DNA of 64,000 bases, from positions 496,001 to 560,000 of the forward strand of contig VZSF01007300.1 in NCBI GenBank assembly GCA_013398295.1, read 5' to 3'. Shown piece after piece: positions 1 through 14,191 of the stretch (the stretch's first letter is position 1; each line of letters opens with the position of its first letter). Position numbers and translations under genes: made by a program. This stretch comes from Chionis minor. Lineage: Eukaryota > Chordata > Aves > Charadriiformes > Chionididae. Below the pieces are notes generated by a model. It saw only the letters and a program-made list of their open reading frames with translations. It was not told the DNA's origin and did not search any database.

Positions 1-3000
1 TGCACATACACTAGTCAGTGTTAAAGGCTGCAGCAAAATAGTGACGCACCCTAATGATAATGGAGCCTAATTTCTTCACCAACATAAATACACAAAGAGG
101 GGGGAGAGCAAGGTTCAGCAAATCAAGGGCTGCCATCTCCCATCCACAATGCTACCTGGTGATCAGAGTCATGCTCTGTTTTCATGTCTCTCTGGTCCCA
201 TGAAACTTTTATTGCTTTCTCATCTGTGGGCCAGCAATTATCACCTCCTGCTCTTCTGGGTAGTCATCTTCTTTAAAAAAGAATTATATTGCTGGGTTGT
301 TTAAAAAAGATTTTTGTAAATGCTGATTCTCTGTGAGTGGATTCAAGGGCCCTGACTGGACACTGAGCTTTGATGGAGCCCTGCTGCAGGCACTGACAAG
401 ACCTGCGATGCTCTCCCAGTTTCTTGCTGGTCCCCAGCATCCTCACTGTTTTTGGGCATCATGGTGAAGCACCTGTCCCTCCTTAATGTAAGTTAATTGT
501 CGCTAGCCACAGGGGCCAGATAAATAAACCATAAGCAGTGTAGCAACAACCTTTTGTGTTCAAGCTACCCCACAACAAAAGGAATTTTGAAAGAGTCTCT
601 TGCTTGTGTTCATTTACCCTAAACTGATGAAACTAGTTTTGTTAAGAAACTGAGCACATGCTGCGTTTCTGCTTGAGGGCTTCGCAACTTTCTACTGTTT
701 TCCCAAACCCAGAAGACCGAGGTTGCATAATTATAAATTATGTTACTTACATCCTGGGTAGGGGAAAAGAGGGGAAAGAATAAGGTGCTTGGAGAGGTGA
801 GGAAGTGACTCTACATGCCTTCCACCAGCTTTTTCCAGTTGCCATTGCCTACCAAGCTGCTGTCTAGGTGGCATCAGGACCTGGGGAAGAGATCAAGGGC
901 TCTAATAGTATTAGGCTCTCGTTACAGATTCCCCATTCCCAGAAGAAGCTGACTGACCCTGTGTCACCTTTCAGTGGAATACAGGTTTTGTCCATCTAGC
1001 ATAGTCCTTTCCCAGATATTCATCGTTTTGATATATCGCTTATTCCTTCATGAATCAGTACCCAGCTGGCTGAGCAGGGGTTAACACATCAGCTCTCTCC
1101 CACTTAAGAGCTTCCCTCAGTGGGGAACACACTGATGGAAAGATCCAGCTCTTTAAAAGGGATGCTATTCAGGTGGTGTAAAGGTGTTGGGACTTGCTGG
1201 GAAGTTTTGTTGTCCTAGTGTGACAAAACATTAAACAAACTGCAGGGACTCCTCATGCTATTATTGACAGACTTCCATCATAGACATTAATTGGAGTTAA
1301 CCATCCTTTAGTGTTTTCCTTATCTGTTTTACAAATTTCCTGCCAGAACTAGGGGTCAGTCAAGTTTTGCTACCTTAATTTCCTACTCAAACAAAACCTG
1401 GTTTAATTGAAGAGTTATTATACACTGTGTTTGCTTTACCATGAAGGTATATGAGAAAAAACATAAACTAAAGACAAGTTCCTCAAACAGAAGAGTTATA
1501 AAACAAAGCCATAAAAAGTGTCTGTTCCATTTACTTTGTTTGCAGATGATCTCATTTGTATTGCAGGCACAGATTTACCCTGTTCAGATCGAATTTCTAT
1601 GAATAGAAAAAAACTGTAACTGTGATAAACACCCACAATTATAGCACTTGATTTTCTCTTCCATAATTTAGCACAGCTTCAGCCAGTAAACTATCTCTTC
1701 TCAGGAGAGGAAATTGCAAACCCTGAATTTTTTGCACAACAGTTTGCAGGGTATATGGTGTGCTCCTCTGATTCATTCATGTTGCCCAAAAGTGCCCAAA
1801 GCAGACACTGCCTGTTATACGGTGATATGCCATGCTGTCATGCTGGGCTGTAATGTACAACTCATACTGACTGCAGGTCATTAGAGAACAGCTTGTGAAT
1901 CTTTTCTTACTGATGAGCAGGTTACCTGAAGTCTGTTACTGTTTTTCCCCCTTAATTTTTCAGTAAATAAATACTAGACTGTACAAAGACGTAAAAAAAC
2001 CCAACCAACCAACCAAAAAACAACAACAAAACCCCAAAAAACCAAAAAAACCCAACCAACAAAACAAGTTTAGCAAAAATGTAAAGATGCCTGGATATTA
2101 TAAGTGGGAAAAATACACAAAACAACTACCCTTTGCCTCCTTGATGTTTCATGTGTCCAGGCAAGAGAGAGTGGTAAAAAACTTGCAGATACCCCTCTGA
2201 AAACTTTCTTCTTCTCAGAAGACCTCAGCAAACTGCTCTGTCAAGGACACAAGTTAGCACTCACTGCATCAACTGTGTTATGGTGTGCTCAGCACAGGCT
2301 CAGCTCCTGGTGGTGTCTAAGGGATGTGCTGTGGGCAGGCAGGGAACCATTCTGCTTCTCCTGCAGAAGAAAGAGAAAGCACAGGAGTGAAATGAAGAGA
2401 AACAAGAGGGAAGAGGCAGATCAGTGGAGTCAGGAGTGTCTGTTTGGAGGCCAGGACTCTGCTAGTAAGGAAAAGTCCTCAAAAGGCAGAGGAAAAGAAT
2501 AATCTTAGTGGAAGAGGGATGGGTTGGGTAGAAGAAAGCTGGAAAGAATGAAAATTGAAAATAAGTGACTGAGCAATGGTCACAGCAGCAGAAAGCAGAA
2601 GCCATTTGCAGTTAGCAAGCCCCGTGAATATCAGCAGTCCAAAAAGAAGCTTTAACAGTCCTACCAATCCTACTTATTAACAAGATTCCTGAATGTCATT
2701 TACTAGCATTTCTCTAAAAGCAATAAGAACACCTAGGGAATGAAATCTTAGGTTTTCCTTTTTTTCCTTTTTTTTCATCTACATGATACAGTACATAAAA
2801 CTTCATAAAGATGAGGTGTAGATTTGTGAGGATTGTATTACAGTGGAATAAATGCACACCCTATAAAATGTGGAACACCATCATAACAATTCTTATTTTC
2901 ATGATAAGCCATACACTAGAATTCCGGCCCCTGTCATTTTGTTGTAGAGGAAAGTCTGCACATTTTAATTAAAATGCTGAAGCCAAATTTAGAATCCTGG

Positions 3001-6000
3001 CTGTGGCTACACTCCTACGAAAATTGTCTGTGGTCACTCGGTACACAGTGGGATTCAATACTTTTTCCTTTCTATGTGAAATTTGAATAAGTGAATTGAA
3101 AAATTTGCATTTTTCATAATGATCAGGGACTTGAAATAATGAAAGGCAATCATGAATATTTTAATTGAAGAATAAAATGACGTTAAAATAGTCTTCAGAT
3201 TTCTCTTATGCTTTGTTAAAAGATACCAATACTATAATGGTATTGTAATTTTTAGAAATGCATTATAGATTCACATATTTGCAATTCATAAAATTCATTG
3301 ATGACTTTTTTCAAAGGTGCTTTGTAAAGGATTTAGAAACGTCTTTAATCTTTGAAAATAACATTGTAGTTTGTGATTAAATTTGTCCACAGCTTAACTA
3401 TAAAGATATGCCTCTGCATCATAAAATCAATATCAGAATATAGCACAAGATCAGTGCAAAGGTTTTTTTTTAAATTGACAATTTCCATTGTTACTAAAGC
3501 TTTATATAATAGCCTTCAGGTGACCAGATCACCTAATACTGTTAAGTTTCTTTCAGAATCACAGAGTCTTTAGGAGTGGCACACTTCACAGCAGCCAGAG
3601 GTGATACTGGAATCTACCTCTCACCAAAATTTTGTAGTTTAAGTTTCAATCCAAGGGTGCCTGTGCCTCTTTCATCAAAAACCTTGGCATTGCAAGGTCA
3701 CAAAAAGACCATGCAACTCAGAATAAAATGGGTTTGCCTCAGTGGAAGAGGTTAATGTCAGCTCAAAATTATACCTTCATAATGTTTATTTCTGTTACCT
3801 GATTTAATATTCAAGGTGTCTAACTATTAGAGCAAAACTTGATGACATTTTATAGATGCTTACACAAAGTCTAAAATAATGATTGATAGACTTTAAAATT
3901 TTATCCAGAATATTATTTAAAAAAGTTGTATCTATAAATGTCTACCCCTTCAAAAGACTGCTGTTATGCTCCTTTGGCCTAATATCCTGCAACAACTGTA
4001 GGAAGCTCAAAGAGGTCTTGTGTTTTTTTCAAAGCCTTTTGCTTTGAGCATTGCTTAACGCTATATAATCAGTCACAATATTTTAAAAACAAACCAAACC
4101 AATACTCAAAAAAATGGAAGGATAGAGGGGTTGGCTTAATTCTTTAAACGTATAATTTTTCCAATGCTATACTAAAGAATCTTCTATTTTTTTATCGTTA
4201 ATTATTGTAGCCTAATTAGATCTCTATGTTTCTGCTCCCTAGTTATCTGAGAACACCCAAAGACACACTCCCTTTTGACAACGAGATACAGAGAACAGAC
4301 CAGGAAGTCTTGTCAGCAGAGCAGCTTCCACAATACTCTTACTGATGACAAATGTATACCATTTAGCAGCCACGTACGTGAATGTATATTCTCTACAGCA
4401 TTTCTCTGACTGCCAGAGGACCAGGCCTAATGAGCACAGAACCCTTTAAATCCTAACTAATTATATTTGCAGAGAACTGAGGCACAGATATATGCCAATT
4501 ATAACTTTTAAAAATGCAACAGGATTTACACAAATTATACTTCTTTCTAAACCTATCACTGCGGAAGAAATATTGGTCTCGGTAGGAGTTATGTGCACCA
4601 TAAATAGGAGTTAAATATTGGTTTACCTTTAAATGCATGATGCTGGCACTGCTTCGTCTGTGCTCTGCTCTCACATATATTGACGTGACCATGGAACAAC
4701 AGAGAGAATGTCTGAGTAACCACTTCTTCTGTAAAATGACTTAATATATGATGCTAAGTGGCAATGAAAGAATTTAATTATTGGGTTGATCACACAGAAC
4801 TGATCAAAGAGTTTGGTGTACCGTGTCCTTAAAAGCAGGCCACTTGTAAGCGAGAAGTGTAACTGTATGTCAAGGGGGCACATGGGCTTTCTTTGGAAAT
4901 GAAGAGCAGCTTTTTATCTGAAAGAAAAAACCGTCAACACAGAAGGGCTTTTTGAGAATCAGCCCTCACCTTCCCACAATGACCAAAAAAGCTTCTCCCA
5001 AAAGAATAATCCTGTCTAAACTCCGAGCTATCCAAAAAGGCAGTTCTCCTTATCGCCTTTAGTGGGGTCCCACTTTGCCCTGTTCCTCACCTCAATAAAG
5101 AAAAGAGCTCGGCTTTTAATCAGCTTGCAAACATGGGGATTCATTTGAGAAGTAGGTGCTTGTGCTCATCTCACTTCATTTGTACCTGCTGCCTGATGCC
5201 CCATTCCTTGTCTCAATTCCCCTGCCCTTGCTCGGCATCCTCCACAATGCAACCTTATCTTCACAAAACAGACAAACAGCTCCCTCCAGATGCCGTGCCA
5301 ATGCCACTGCTGCAGCAATAAACTGGCAAGTGGAGAAGGAAGAAAGGTACAGTTACTGAACGAAGAAGTAAATGCTTCTTCCAGAGACTGAACACATCAC
5401 CTTCACCACCCTAAGGTCAGAAAATATCAAGTTGTTTCTGAACTTCCCTCCATCTGGAAGTGCAATTATGCTAGTTAATGTTAAAATGCCTTTGGCAGCT
5501 GTCATCTCAGTTTTTGTATTATCCTTAAAACTTTTCTAATGGTAAGTACACATGCAGTGAGAAATAATAGCCCTTTGTGTAACAAGCGATACACACACTG
5601 TCCAATCCGTTTTTACAGTGTTTTTCTCTCTTTCTGAGGTTATTATCACAGAAGAGATTGAAAGCTGAGCCATCATACCAGAGCTTAAGGGTAGCAGCAA
5701 AATGTTCCTTTTTGACTCTCTGCGCCCCGCCCCCCCCTTCTTTTTTTTCAAACCAAAGGTGTGCAGGACACTAATGGTGACCACAGTATATTACCCCTGC
5801 AGAAATTTAGCCTAATCCCAGCACAGCATTTACTGCTCTGCTCTCAGGTCACAGCCTGTGTGGCCCTTTGAGGCTTCAGCCAGCCCCCAGGCACAGCAGT
5901 CATCCCCTGCCGTGGACTTCTGCTGGTGCCACGGGTTAATTACACAGGGAAGGAGTCAGACCCTGCATAAATAAGAAATAAGACAGTGTCTGCCATTCAG
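1..6000. other. Non-coding AT-rich DNA
   Basis: No gene recognised. The longest open frame (2104-2502, 132 codons) is basic and low complexity toward its end and resembles no family. Contents are the AC-rich tract at 1992-2068 and a smaller one at 4085-4102, T-runs near 2759-2775 and a C-run near 5727-5737. The rest appears unique. Confidence 0.75.
1992..2068. repeat. AC-rich low-complexity tract
   Basis: Almost only A and C on the plus strand, built from units such as CCAA, AACC and CAA (for example CCAACCAACCAACC). It is the longest AC-type tract in the window and one of about a dozen AC or GT tracts described in this annotation. Confidence 0.9.
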
Positions 6001-6035
6001 TTTTGATGCCAGGTAGGAACAGGGACAAGCAAGGA

Positions 6036-6055
6036 GCCTGCAGATGCCTGCAGAT
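6036..6055. repeat. 10-bp perfect tandem duplication
   Basis: GCCTGCAGAT occurs twice in a row with no mismatch (6036-6045 and 6046-6055). Confidence 0.95.
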
Positions 6056-6202
6056 CCAGACACTAGAAGCACTGGTGAGAGAAGCTTACTTTGAGACAAC
6101 ATAGTTCATGTACTGAAGTGTTTGTTCTCAACAATTTCTCCTTGGTTTCACTGGGAGCATGCAGGGACAGACTGTATATTTCAGGAGTGAGGGAATGTTG
6201 AG

Positions 6203-6230
6203 ATCTTTGTCACAGCATCTTTGTCCCAGC
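6203..6230. repeat. 14-bp tandem duplication
   Basis: ATCTTTGTCACAGC (6203-6216) is followed directly by ATCTTTGTCCCAGC (6217-6230), with one mismatch. Confidence 0.95.
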
Positions 6231-6280
6231 ACCATCCTGGACATGTCTGACCTGTGATGTTACAGGAAAAGGCCGGGGGG

Positions 6281-6281
6281 N
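6281..6281. other. Ambiguous base (N)
   Basis: The only N in the window. It directly follows a run of six G, so a homopolymer-related assembly uncertainty is likely. Open frames across it are unreliable. Confidence 0.97.
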
Positions 6282-6507
6282 TAAGCAAATCCATTGAGAA
6301 ACTGTTTTTAGTATCAACATTCTCCAATGAGTACCCTCAGAGCTCAGGATGGGAAATGCTTGAGGCTAACTCTGTGCCCAGGTACAAATCCCTCCACCTG
6401 GTCTCATACAGGATTATGAAGAACATTGAATTCAAAATGTGTCAAAGATAACCAACTTTAAAACCAGGAAGTGCCTGACCATGCATAGCACTTTTCTCCT
6501 TTCATCC

Positions 6508-6545
6508 TTTTTGTTTGTTTGTTGCTTTGTTGCAGGTTTTTTAAC
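6508..6545. repeat. (TTTG)n-like tract
   Basis: TTTTTGTTTGTTTGTTGC followed by TTTGTTGCAGG. A short GT-type tract. Confidence 0.75.
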
Positions 6546-7842
6546 TTCTTTTATAACGCCCGATTGATGAAGAATAGTAACAAAATCATGAGTGAACAAC
6601 TTTTCCGGGATTAACCCTCAGGACCTGTTGCCTTTTCTACAACATGCGCTGGCACGGCAAAGGTTGGCTCTTGCCTTCTTCTGCCTGAACGTCCTTCCTC
6701 CCCAGTGAAACACAATCTGTTTCCAGAGAGAAATGTTATTTCAAATTCAGCAAGTGTTGCTTAAAGCAAAGGTCACCATTAGTTCTGGGTGTGCTAATGC
6801 ACTGTGCTTATACTAGTTCTGTATCAACGTTATATTTCAGAAGATGAGGCCATTATATTTATTCTACCCAGGATTCTTAGCAGGAATTTAAAATATGTTT
6901 TCATTAGTCTATAGTAGCCACTATATATTTTAACAAAATGCTCAAAGGATTTAATCTTGGAATTTTCAAGGTGGTTTTATTTTATTATTTTACATTTAGC
7001 CTATATACATATATATAATTTTAAATTACTTGTATCTATTATATTACTAGCATAAATTCAAATTAATTATATAATTCTAAATTAATATCTATTTAATATA
7101 TTATGTATTCATTTAAGATTTTGAGCCCCACTAGTATATTTGTTTTAGTGACCAAAGGAAATTAAAAATCTAAGTCCCAGCATATGCTGTTGTAAGAAAA
7201 ATTGAAGGTTAGATAAAGCTGGACAGCCAGAGCTACCCAAATGATTAAAGAGTGGTAGGCAACTTAGCTCTAGACTGTGACATGTGACTGCACTATATAA
7301 CTACTCATCATATATTAAGGTTAGGGTAATGTAGGATATGTGTAGATACACGCAGTTGACTGAGAGTCACAATACACTATTTATGAGCTGGGAATTTTTG
7401 TAGTGATCTTAAAGCAGTGAAGCCGTTTATAAGGTATTCCTTTTACTGGACACATTTGCATCAGAAAAGTAGATAACAGGAATAACTTGCAACAGAAATC
7501 AAGCTTAATATTTCAAAGCCCTTGAGACCCTGATTAGATAGTTGCTCTGCCTGTACATAATCTCTTACTAAACTAAATTGATGATGCTTTATCCACTTAA
7601 AAATAGCACTGAGACTTTGTATCTGGAAAAAGCAGGACTCTGAGCTCCCTGATGTGCAAGCAAGTTTAAAAAAAAAATCTTATTTAACTAACAAAAGAAT
7701 GAGATAGGGATGAAAAATGTGGATGTTAAAGCAGACTAAAAATTGATTGGTGCAAAATTTTTACTCTAGTTGTAAATTTTCTGAGGAGACTGTTCTTGCT
7801 GGGCAGATGACTAATTATATGCTTCTCACTCTGCAGTCTTTA

Positions 7843-7943
7843 GGCCAAATGCTGCTCTCAGTTACCCAAATATAAATCTCAAGTAAATCTATTGATGTTA
7901 CCGTAGAGTTATGCCAACTTCACTGAGAGCAAAATATGAAGCC
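7843..7943. repeat. Decayed ~100-bp palindromic ancient repeat
   Basis: The element begins GGCCAAATGCTGCTCTCAGT and ends ACTGAGAGCAAAATATGAAGCC, which is read backwards on the other strand. The perfect core of the terminal inverted repeat is TGCTCTCAGT (7853-7862) against ACTGAGAGCA (7922-7931), and the outer arms and inner sequence are imperfectly self-complementary. The layout matches, from memory, a recurrent sauropsid repeat of about 100 bases that is nearly one palindrome. I do not recall its library name. A MITE-like DNA transposon origin is an inference. Confidence 0.5.
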
Positions 7944-10490
7944 TTGTTTACAAAATTAAGCTCTGAAAGGTACATCTGTGTGTGCATTTTGATTTGCCAA
8001 TAAAATAACTTTATGGAGCTAAATTTATGCAAATACTCAGAATTTAAATCCAAAGGAGACCTTACAGTCTTGTATTCATTAAAGATTATGCACCATTTTA
8101 CAAGACGGCACTCAAAAATACAATATGGAGTACAATTAAAAGGAATAAATTCACAGCGGTTTCATATTTTATAAAGTCTTTGTGCCCTGTGTGCATTTAA
8201 CAGACTACTCCCCTAGGAGCAAAGAAACATGTATGCCTCAGTCATCATATCGGACTACCTCACAAACATCAATAAATTTCTCCTCACAACAGCTGAGGGA
8301 AGAAGAGAGACAGCCTTACCGCTATATCACTGATCAAGCACGGAGTCAGGAGAAATCATGAGACTGGCCAAAGGCCAGACCAGGAGTGTGAGACGTAGAC
8401 AAGGAGAGAAATGTGGTTCTCCTGCACCAGCCCATTAGTGGCACAGGAGCCCTTCTTAGGAGCTGTAACATCACGCAAGGAGAGGGAGATCGGGAAAAGA
8501 TGTCTATACTAACTCCCAGATCAACACACATGAAAAATTAAGTCTGAGCAGCTGTTGTCTTAAGCATGTAGGTGTTCATTTACGTCTTTAGGTACACCAG
8601 TACCTGAGCGTATGTGGCTTCTTGCCATTTGTTTCAAGTCACTGAAAGCAGAACAATTTATACAGGACCACTGCTTCTTTCCCCTGCATGGAAAAATTTC
8701 ATACTGCAGGTAAGGTGTTTGGGGAGTGCGTTCCAGAAAATAAAAATCACATCAGTCTTCTGATAGGAGGATCACCTGCAGGCTTTCACACAATTTTTAT
8801 GCTTAAACTAATCCCGTTTAAAAGAAACCTTAAGGGATGGCTGGAGATGAAGGAAATAATTTTTAAACTAGGCATTCAGAAAACGTGGCAAAGGAGGAAA
8901 CAATTCATTTTTCTCAAAGAAACAAGACACCAATTCCACAATGAATATATATATATAAAAATTATCATTTATTATCTCTAAAAAATAATACATATTTCAT
9001 TTCTAGCCTGCCCTGGCAACCCTGTAGTAGTTCCCCTGTAGGTTGTAGAATTGTGTTCTTGCTAATGGCAGAAGCTAGCCAGTTCTCAAGAAGGAAGCTT
9101 TGCTAATGTGTTGTTGGGATAGCGTAAATTATATGCATTTGCTGGTGCTGCCAACCCTCATGCTATTTAGCTCTGAAGAGCTTGGATTAAATTAAACAAT
9201 AGCAGTGTAAAGAATCTGCTGGAATCTAGCATAGTGGATGAGTCTCCTGACTCACACCCAATTCTTAGAGTTTCATTGATACTGGCCAGTGCAGAGAGAC
9301 AATTGCCAAAATAATTTCAAATCAGCAGGTAGAGAGCCACTACCACATGAACCAGAGCAAACCCCAAATGAAGCACTACAAGCCAAATTGATTTTGATAG
9401 GGCAGAGAATACAGTAACAGTTTAGGCAGACCGCAGGCAGCAGGCAAGGTGCAAATTCACCAGCAGCACGGCGTGCAGATCAGCAACCTAAATGGTGGTA
9501 CCCAAAGCGCAGCTCATAGAGACAGCCAAGGTCATGCACAAAACACCTTCCACTGCGCTCTAGAAGGTACAACCATGCTTCCCCACCAGGTGAAAGTTGG
9601 TCTTATAATTTGAAAAACTAGCAATTTTTCTGAGATATTTTATCATCCCTCCTTCAAAAACACTGAATAATGCTTTTGAAAAAAATACATTTGAAAAAAA
9701 TACCGACCTGAATGTAACTGCTGGTGGTGTAGCCAATCACCATCTCCTTGCACTTGGCTCCCAGCTAGCTTTGGAGATTGACACTTGTGCACCTGAGGGA
9801 TGTGTAAGCTGATACTGTGTACTTTTTCAGGTGGTTCCAGCATGTCTTGGGTTTAATAAGCAAAACGTTTTCAAGCTGCACTGCCCATCAATGTAGATCA
9901 TATAAGTAACTCTTTAGTTTTATGCACCAAACATCCCTATGACTGTCTGCTACGCTGCCCAGTATTTTTGTTCATTTGGAATATGAGCTTTCCTAGGGAG
10001 ATGGATAACGCGATCTGAATTTTTCTGAATAGCAGTCAGACTGGAAGCTGCTTTTCATATGTTAAATAACAAATACAATCCTTCCACACCTCCTCCTGAT
10101 GTTCTCCCGGGTCCCACCCAGCATCTATCTTCCCAACACCACTCTGCACTGAATACAGTCAAGTGGGACACATGTAAGGAACGACAGTATTTTGTCTTTG
10201 TCTGAGAAAAGATGAACCCATGAGCTATGGATATAAAGAAAAGAATGAACAGATGCCTACTTAAACTGGAAGACATATGGAAGGTACAATTTCTAGTTCA
10301 CAGTTGTGCTCAGTGCAGTGGATCCCTGATCTCTCCATTTCTACTATGCAAATCATCCCTCCTATGTATCAGTGCAATGCTAAACTAACAAAAACCAGTG
10401 CTTCTATAATGGTAGGCTGTCACCATTCCAGGGAAATTCTTCAGCAAGACTTTATACATCAGGATTGGAAATGTAAAATCTGTAAGAACA

Positions 10491-10530
10491 GAAAAACCAC
10501 AAACAACCAAACCTACAAAACCCCCAACCC
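10491..10530. repeat. AC-rich tract
   Basis: GAAAAACCACAAACAACCAA, then CCTACAAAACCCCCAACCC. Same class as the other AC tracts. Confidence 0.8.
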
Positions 10531-13500
10531 TGGGAACTACAGTTCTTCAAAAGGGAGTAACAACCCTTTCTATTTCTGATCGTAACAAAATTTTTCATTT
10601 TTCAAACTACTAAGCAAGAAGTAATTAAGTCATCCTTACAGAATGCTTTTGATGAAAATTCATTTCTCAATCCTGTTTCTCAGACGAGGAATCACACAGT
10701 GTATTAAGGCAAAAGGAGGTTTTCAGGCTCCAGTTCAGTGCTTCTCCCTAAGCACAGTGCTGTCTTTACAGAGAACTGATCAGCTGAAAACAAATGGGAT
10801 GCAATACTCTTGCTATTTATACAGTACAAAAGGTGAAAAACCCTGATCCTCAGACTGTGAAACTTGCTTCGCGCAGACATCCTGTAGCAGAAGATACTTT
10901 TGCCACGTCACTGCACCCTGAGACAACCAAACATGCATTTGTGGCAAGCAGTTTATATGGATATCAGGCTCCCAGGTGCTCCACAGTATTTTTATAGCTT
11001 ACATCACCAAACTATAGCATGGAAAGCCTGTTTCATTGAACTTCAGTGGCTGCACCTGCTCAGCCTCCCATGCTGTTGTGTTAGGAGTCAGCTAGATGGT
11101 GCTCATGGGGTGGGAGCCGATGTGCAAAGTTAGCACTGGGATTTCGCTCCGGGCCTCTTTCCGCGCCTCCAGCATCCCACACAATCTAAGCAAGTTGTCA
11201 CAAATGAAAAAACCAGGACTGGTAGGAAGGGGATGAAGGAGGTAGGTGAAAGGAAACTACTTGTCAGTAGTGCCGTATGAGCACAGCTCCTTACACAACC
11301 CCGCTGGCTTTCCAAGGCTGGGATGCGAGTATGAAGTTGGGGCTGGTTTTGCTGTATATGAGCCAGCTCGTTCGCTCCTACCTGGCAGCCTGAAGAGAGC
11401 ACAGTACTGACAGCTGAGGAGAGAACGATGTTATTGAAGAGGCCTGACAAGTTGGAAGTTGTTTTTCCTGTGATAAATAACAATCCTAGCTTTAAGCTTC
11501 ATCATGATCAGATGCAGTGTCTTTATGGATGTTTGAAGTTAGAGCTAATTAGTAGCTTTTAGCGGTCTGTGAAGTTGCCTAGTTTTGTTGGATTAATTGC
11601 ATATTGCAGATAGTACCCCATAAAGACACACTGCGCTAACTCCCAGTAAATATGAAAAACTCAAAGTGCTGAGGGATGGTAGACAAAGATAGATTTTGGT
11701 GTGGACATACTGCTCAGGGATCCATTGAGTGGCAGAATACTTATTAATTCTTAAACCTGAAGATCCCGCTTGGTCCCTTGGGCTGAAAGTTTGTATGAAA
11801 ATTTCATTTCAAAATGACAAGCCCATATATGCACAGGAATGGTCTTCTAAATAAACCCCTAGATCATTTTTTATTCATCTTACGTCTAAAATGCCCAGAG
11901 GCATAGCTCCATAAAAGTTTTAAACTTTAAACAAAAGCTCCTTTTGAGTTGCAGGAAAACAAAACATTCTGAAAGCAATGGTTTATATTATTTATTGTGA
12001 TGTTTACTCAGCAAGGGAGGCTGATGACTTAATTCTCAGTGGAAGTGCTGAATTACTTTAGGAACAGAAACCCAATTAATTAAGGATCATTTCCCATTGA
12101 TTCCACTGTACTACAGACCAGACTCAGAGTATCTGCTATACTCCTGGCACTATACAAGATATAAATAATAAATAATAACATACTTGGTCCAGTTACTGCT
12201 GTCCTGATGACCTGTAATTCTCACTGAGGAAAACACTTGTTAAGACTTTGATGTGAACACAATAGAAGCCAAAATAACTCTTGAAAGAAAGAGAACAGGA
12301 AAAGGACAGAAGAGGCACTATGCACACTCCAGATCAAAGATGATAGCCAAATGAAGAGACAGGTTTCAAGTGGACAAAAATGATAATAAACACATTTGTA
12401 TTGGCAAAATAAGCAGGAAAATACCTGATTTCATGCGTAAAGCTGGAAATTCTTTACTCTGTACAGCACAAAACCTGAGTACATTTGGGATACACGCTAT
12501 GGCCAGACTTCAAGCTCAGATTCACCTCACAACTCCATTATGAGCAGCAGTTGAGCCCTGGAAATCTCCCTACTTGACCACTTCGATCAACACGCTGCAT
12601 GGTCATGAAGCAGTAGGGCATGGGTTTTCTGTCTAGCTGTGCTTATCCATCCTGTGGACGAGCCGGAACCCCAAGCTGCAGCAGTCAGCCCTCCGTGGCC
12701 CCACTATTGACAGCCTCTCCATAGAAAGCAGCCAAGTAATCGGTTCTGTTGTCCAGGCTCTTACAAGGTTGTAATAAGACTTGGGTTAAAGTTTTGGCTC
12801 AATTCACAGGGAAGTTGCATTGAAAGATTATTACAGAAAGACAGATGCGTTGGGCTCGGTCTGGAAAATACAGCAACTATTACATGCGTTACCAGAATAT
12901 TCTATTAGGAAATTTAGAAACTTCAGCATTCCTCTGATAAGACCATGTTTAGTTATAAACAGTGTAGACAAAATCAGACAACAGTCTGAGAGAAAAACAC
13001 AGAAGCAAGTTGTATGACAATAATTTTCAGATATGCTTCTAGCGAGCCTCATGTCTGGAGGTATGCTGCTGCTGGTCCCTCTCTAAGCTAAGCTCTCCCA
13101 GCGCTGTCTCAGGCTGCTGCCTCTCGACTTCCTGTTTTCTGCCCCTGAAGCCCACGCAGCAATATCAAGCTGTGACCTAGCTTCTGTGTTTGTATTAAGT
13201 CACTAAAAGAGACCACTGGGCCATAAAGATTCAATTTTTGCTAAAGGTTGCCAGACTAACTACTAATTACTGTCATGTACAGCAGCTTCTCTTTCAATTC
13301 TCACTGTCCACACTGCCTTACATTTTCTTTTCACTTAGCCTAAAGAAGTGACAGAAAGCACACCCACGAAGTTCAGCCATGTTCACAACTCACTGTGGCC
13401 GTGAATATCACAGAGAACAACAATAACAACATGGAAAATAAGAGATTAATCTTTATTCAGACTGTAAGTTCAGGCAAGTAACTTGAGCTGAGTCCCGCTG

Positions 13501-14191
13501 TAAGACTTCCAGTTATGGAAAATAATACATAAAGGCATCGCCTTCAACAAGATCTCAAGTAACTTTATTACCTCAAGAAGGTAAAACCCTGTCTTGTCAT
13601 TATGGCAAGGAAAAAAGGAAGCTGGGAGCAGTGCTTGATATGTCTGTGGCCAATGTGCACCCTGAGCAGAAGAAGGGCAGAGTGGCTTAAAATCAGTCCT
13701 TCGACTCACCAGGATAGAATCCTCCAAGGCTTGAGGTCAGGCTCCTCGAGAAGCAGCAGATGCATTAGCAAAGCTCCTAGCTCTTCATGGCCAGGCAGTA
13801 GTCCTCCTGGGCAGGGCTGCTGGCAGCAACGGTCTTCTTTGAAAGCCTGTGCAAAGATGGAAAAGGGGAGGAAAAGGAAGCTCTTGGAGCCTTTGACTTC
13901 TACCCATTAACCTCATCCTCTTTGAGCCTAGACTCAGCAGGGAGACACAGGTAATCACAGGAAAGGACCTTTTCATTTCTTCTGATGGTTACATTTCAGG
14001 TTTGCTTATAGAGTCACAAGGATAGGCTTGACTGGGTGGGGCCGTTCTTTGGCCTCAGGAACAAAAAGGGCTCATGGAAGTGATCAAATCCAGTAAGAGA
14101 AGCATTTTAAATGCTCACCAGTTATTTAAAATGATATATTATGTGGAAATCAGGAGAGCATATTTACCGAATGTGAACATGACATAGGAGG

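Larger units (their letters stand above)
6001..14191. other. Non-coding DNA, mostly unique
   Basis: Contains the short tandem duplications near 6.0-6.2 kb, the N, a very AT-rich stretch with ATATAC/ATATAT runs (about 6990-7110), the palindromic repeat at 7843-7943, AC and GT tracts, and AAT-type repeats near 12160-12178. Open frames up to 117 codons (11130-11483, minus) show no recognisable domain. Confidence 0.75.

Noticed and set aside
3550..3660. Possible CR1 trace around AGAATCACAGAGTC
   Set aside because: Similarity ends after about 12 bases.
12118..12180. Possible ancient repeat around CTGGCACTATACAAG
   Set aside because: Only one short stretch resembles an old amniote repeat. The rest is AAT-type low complexity.
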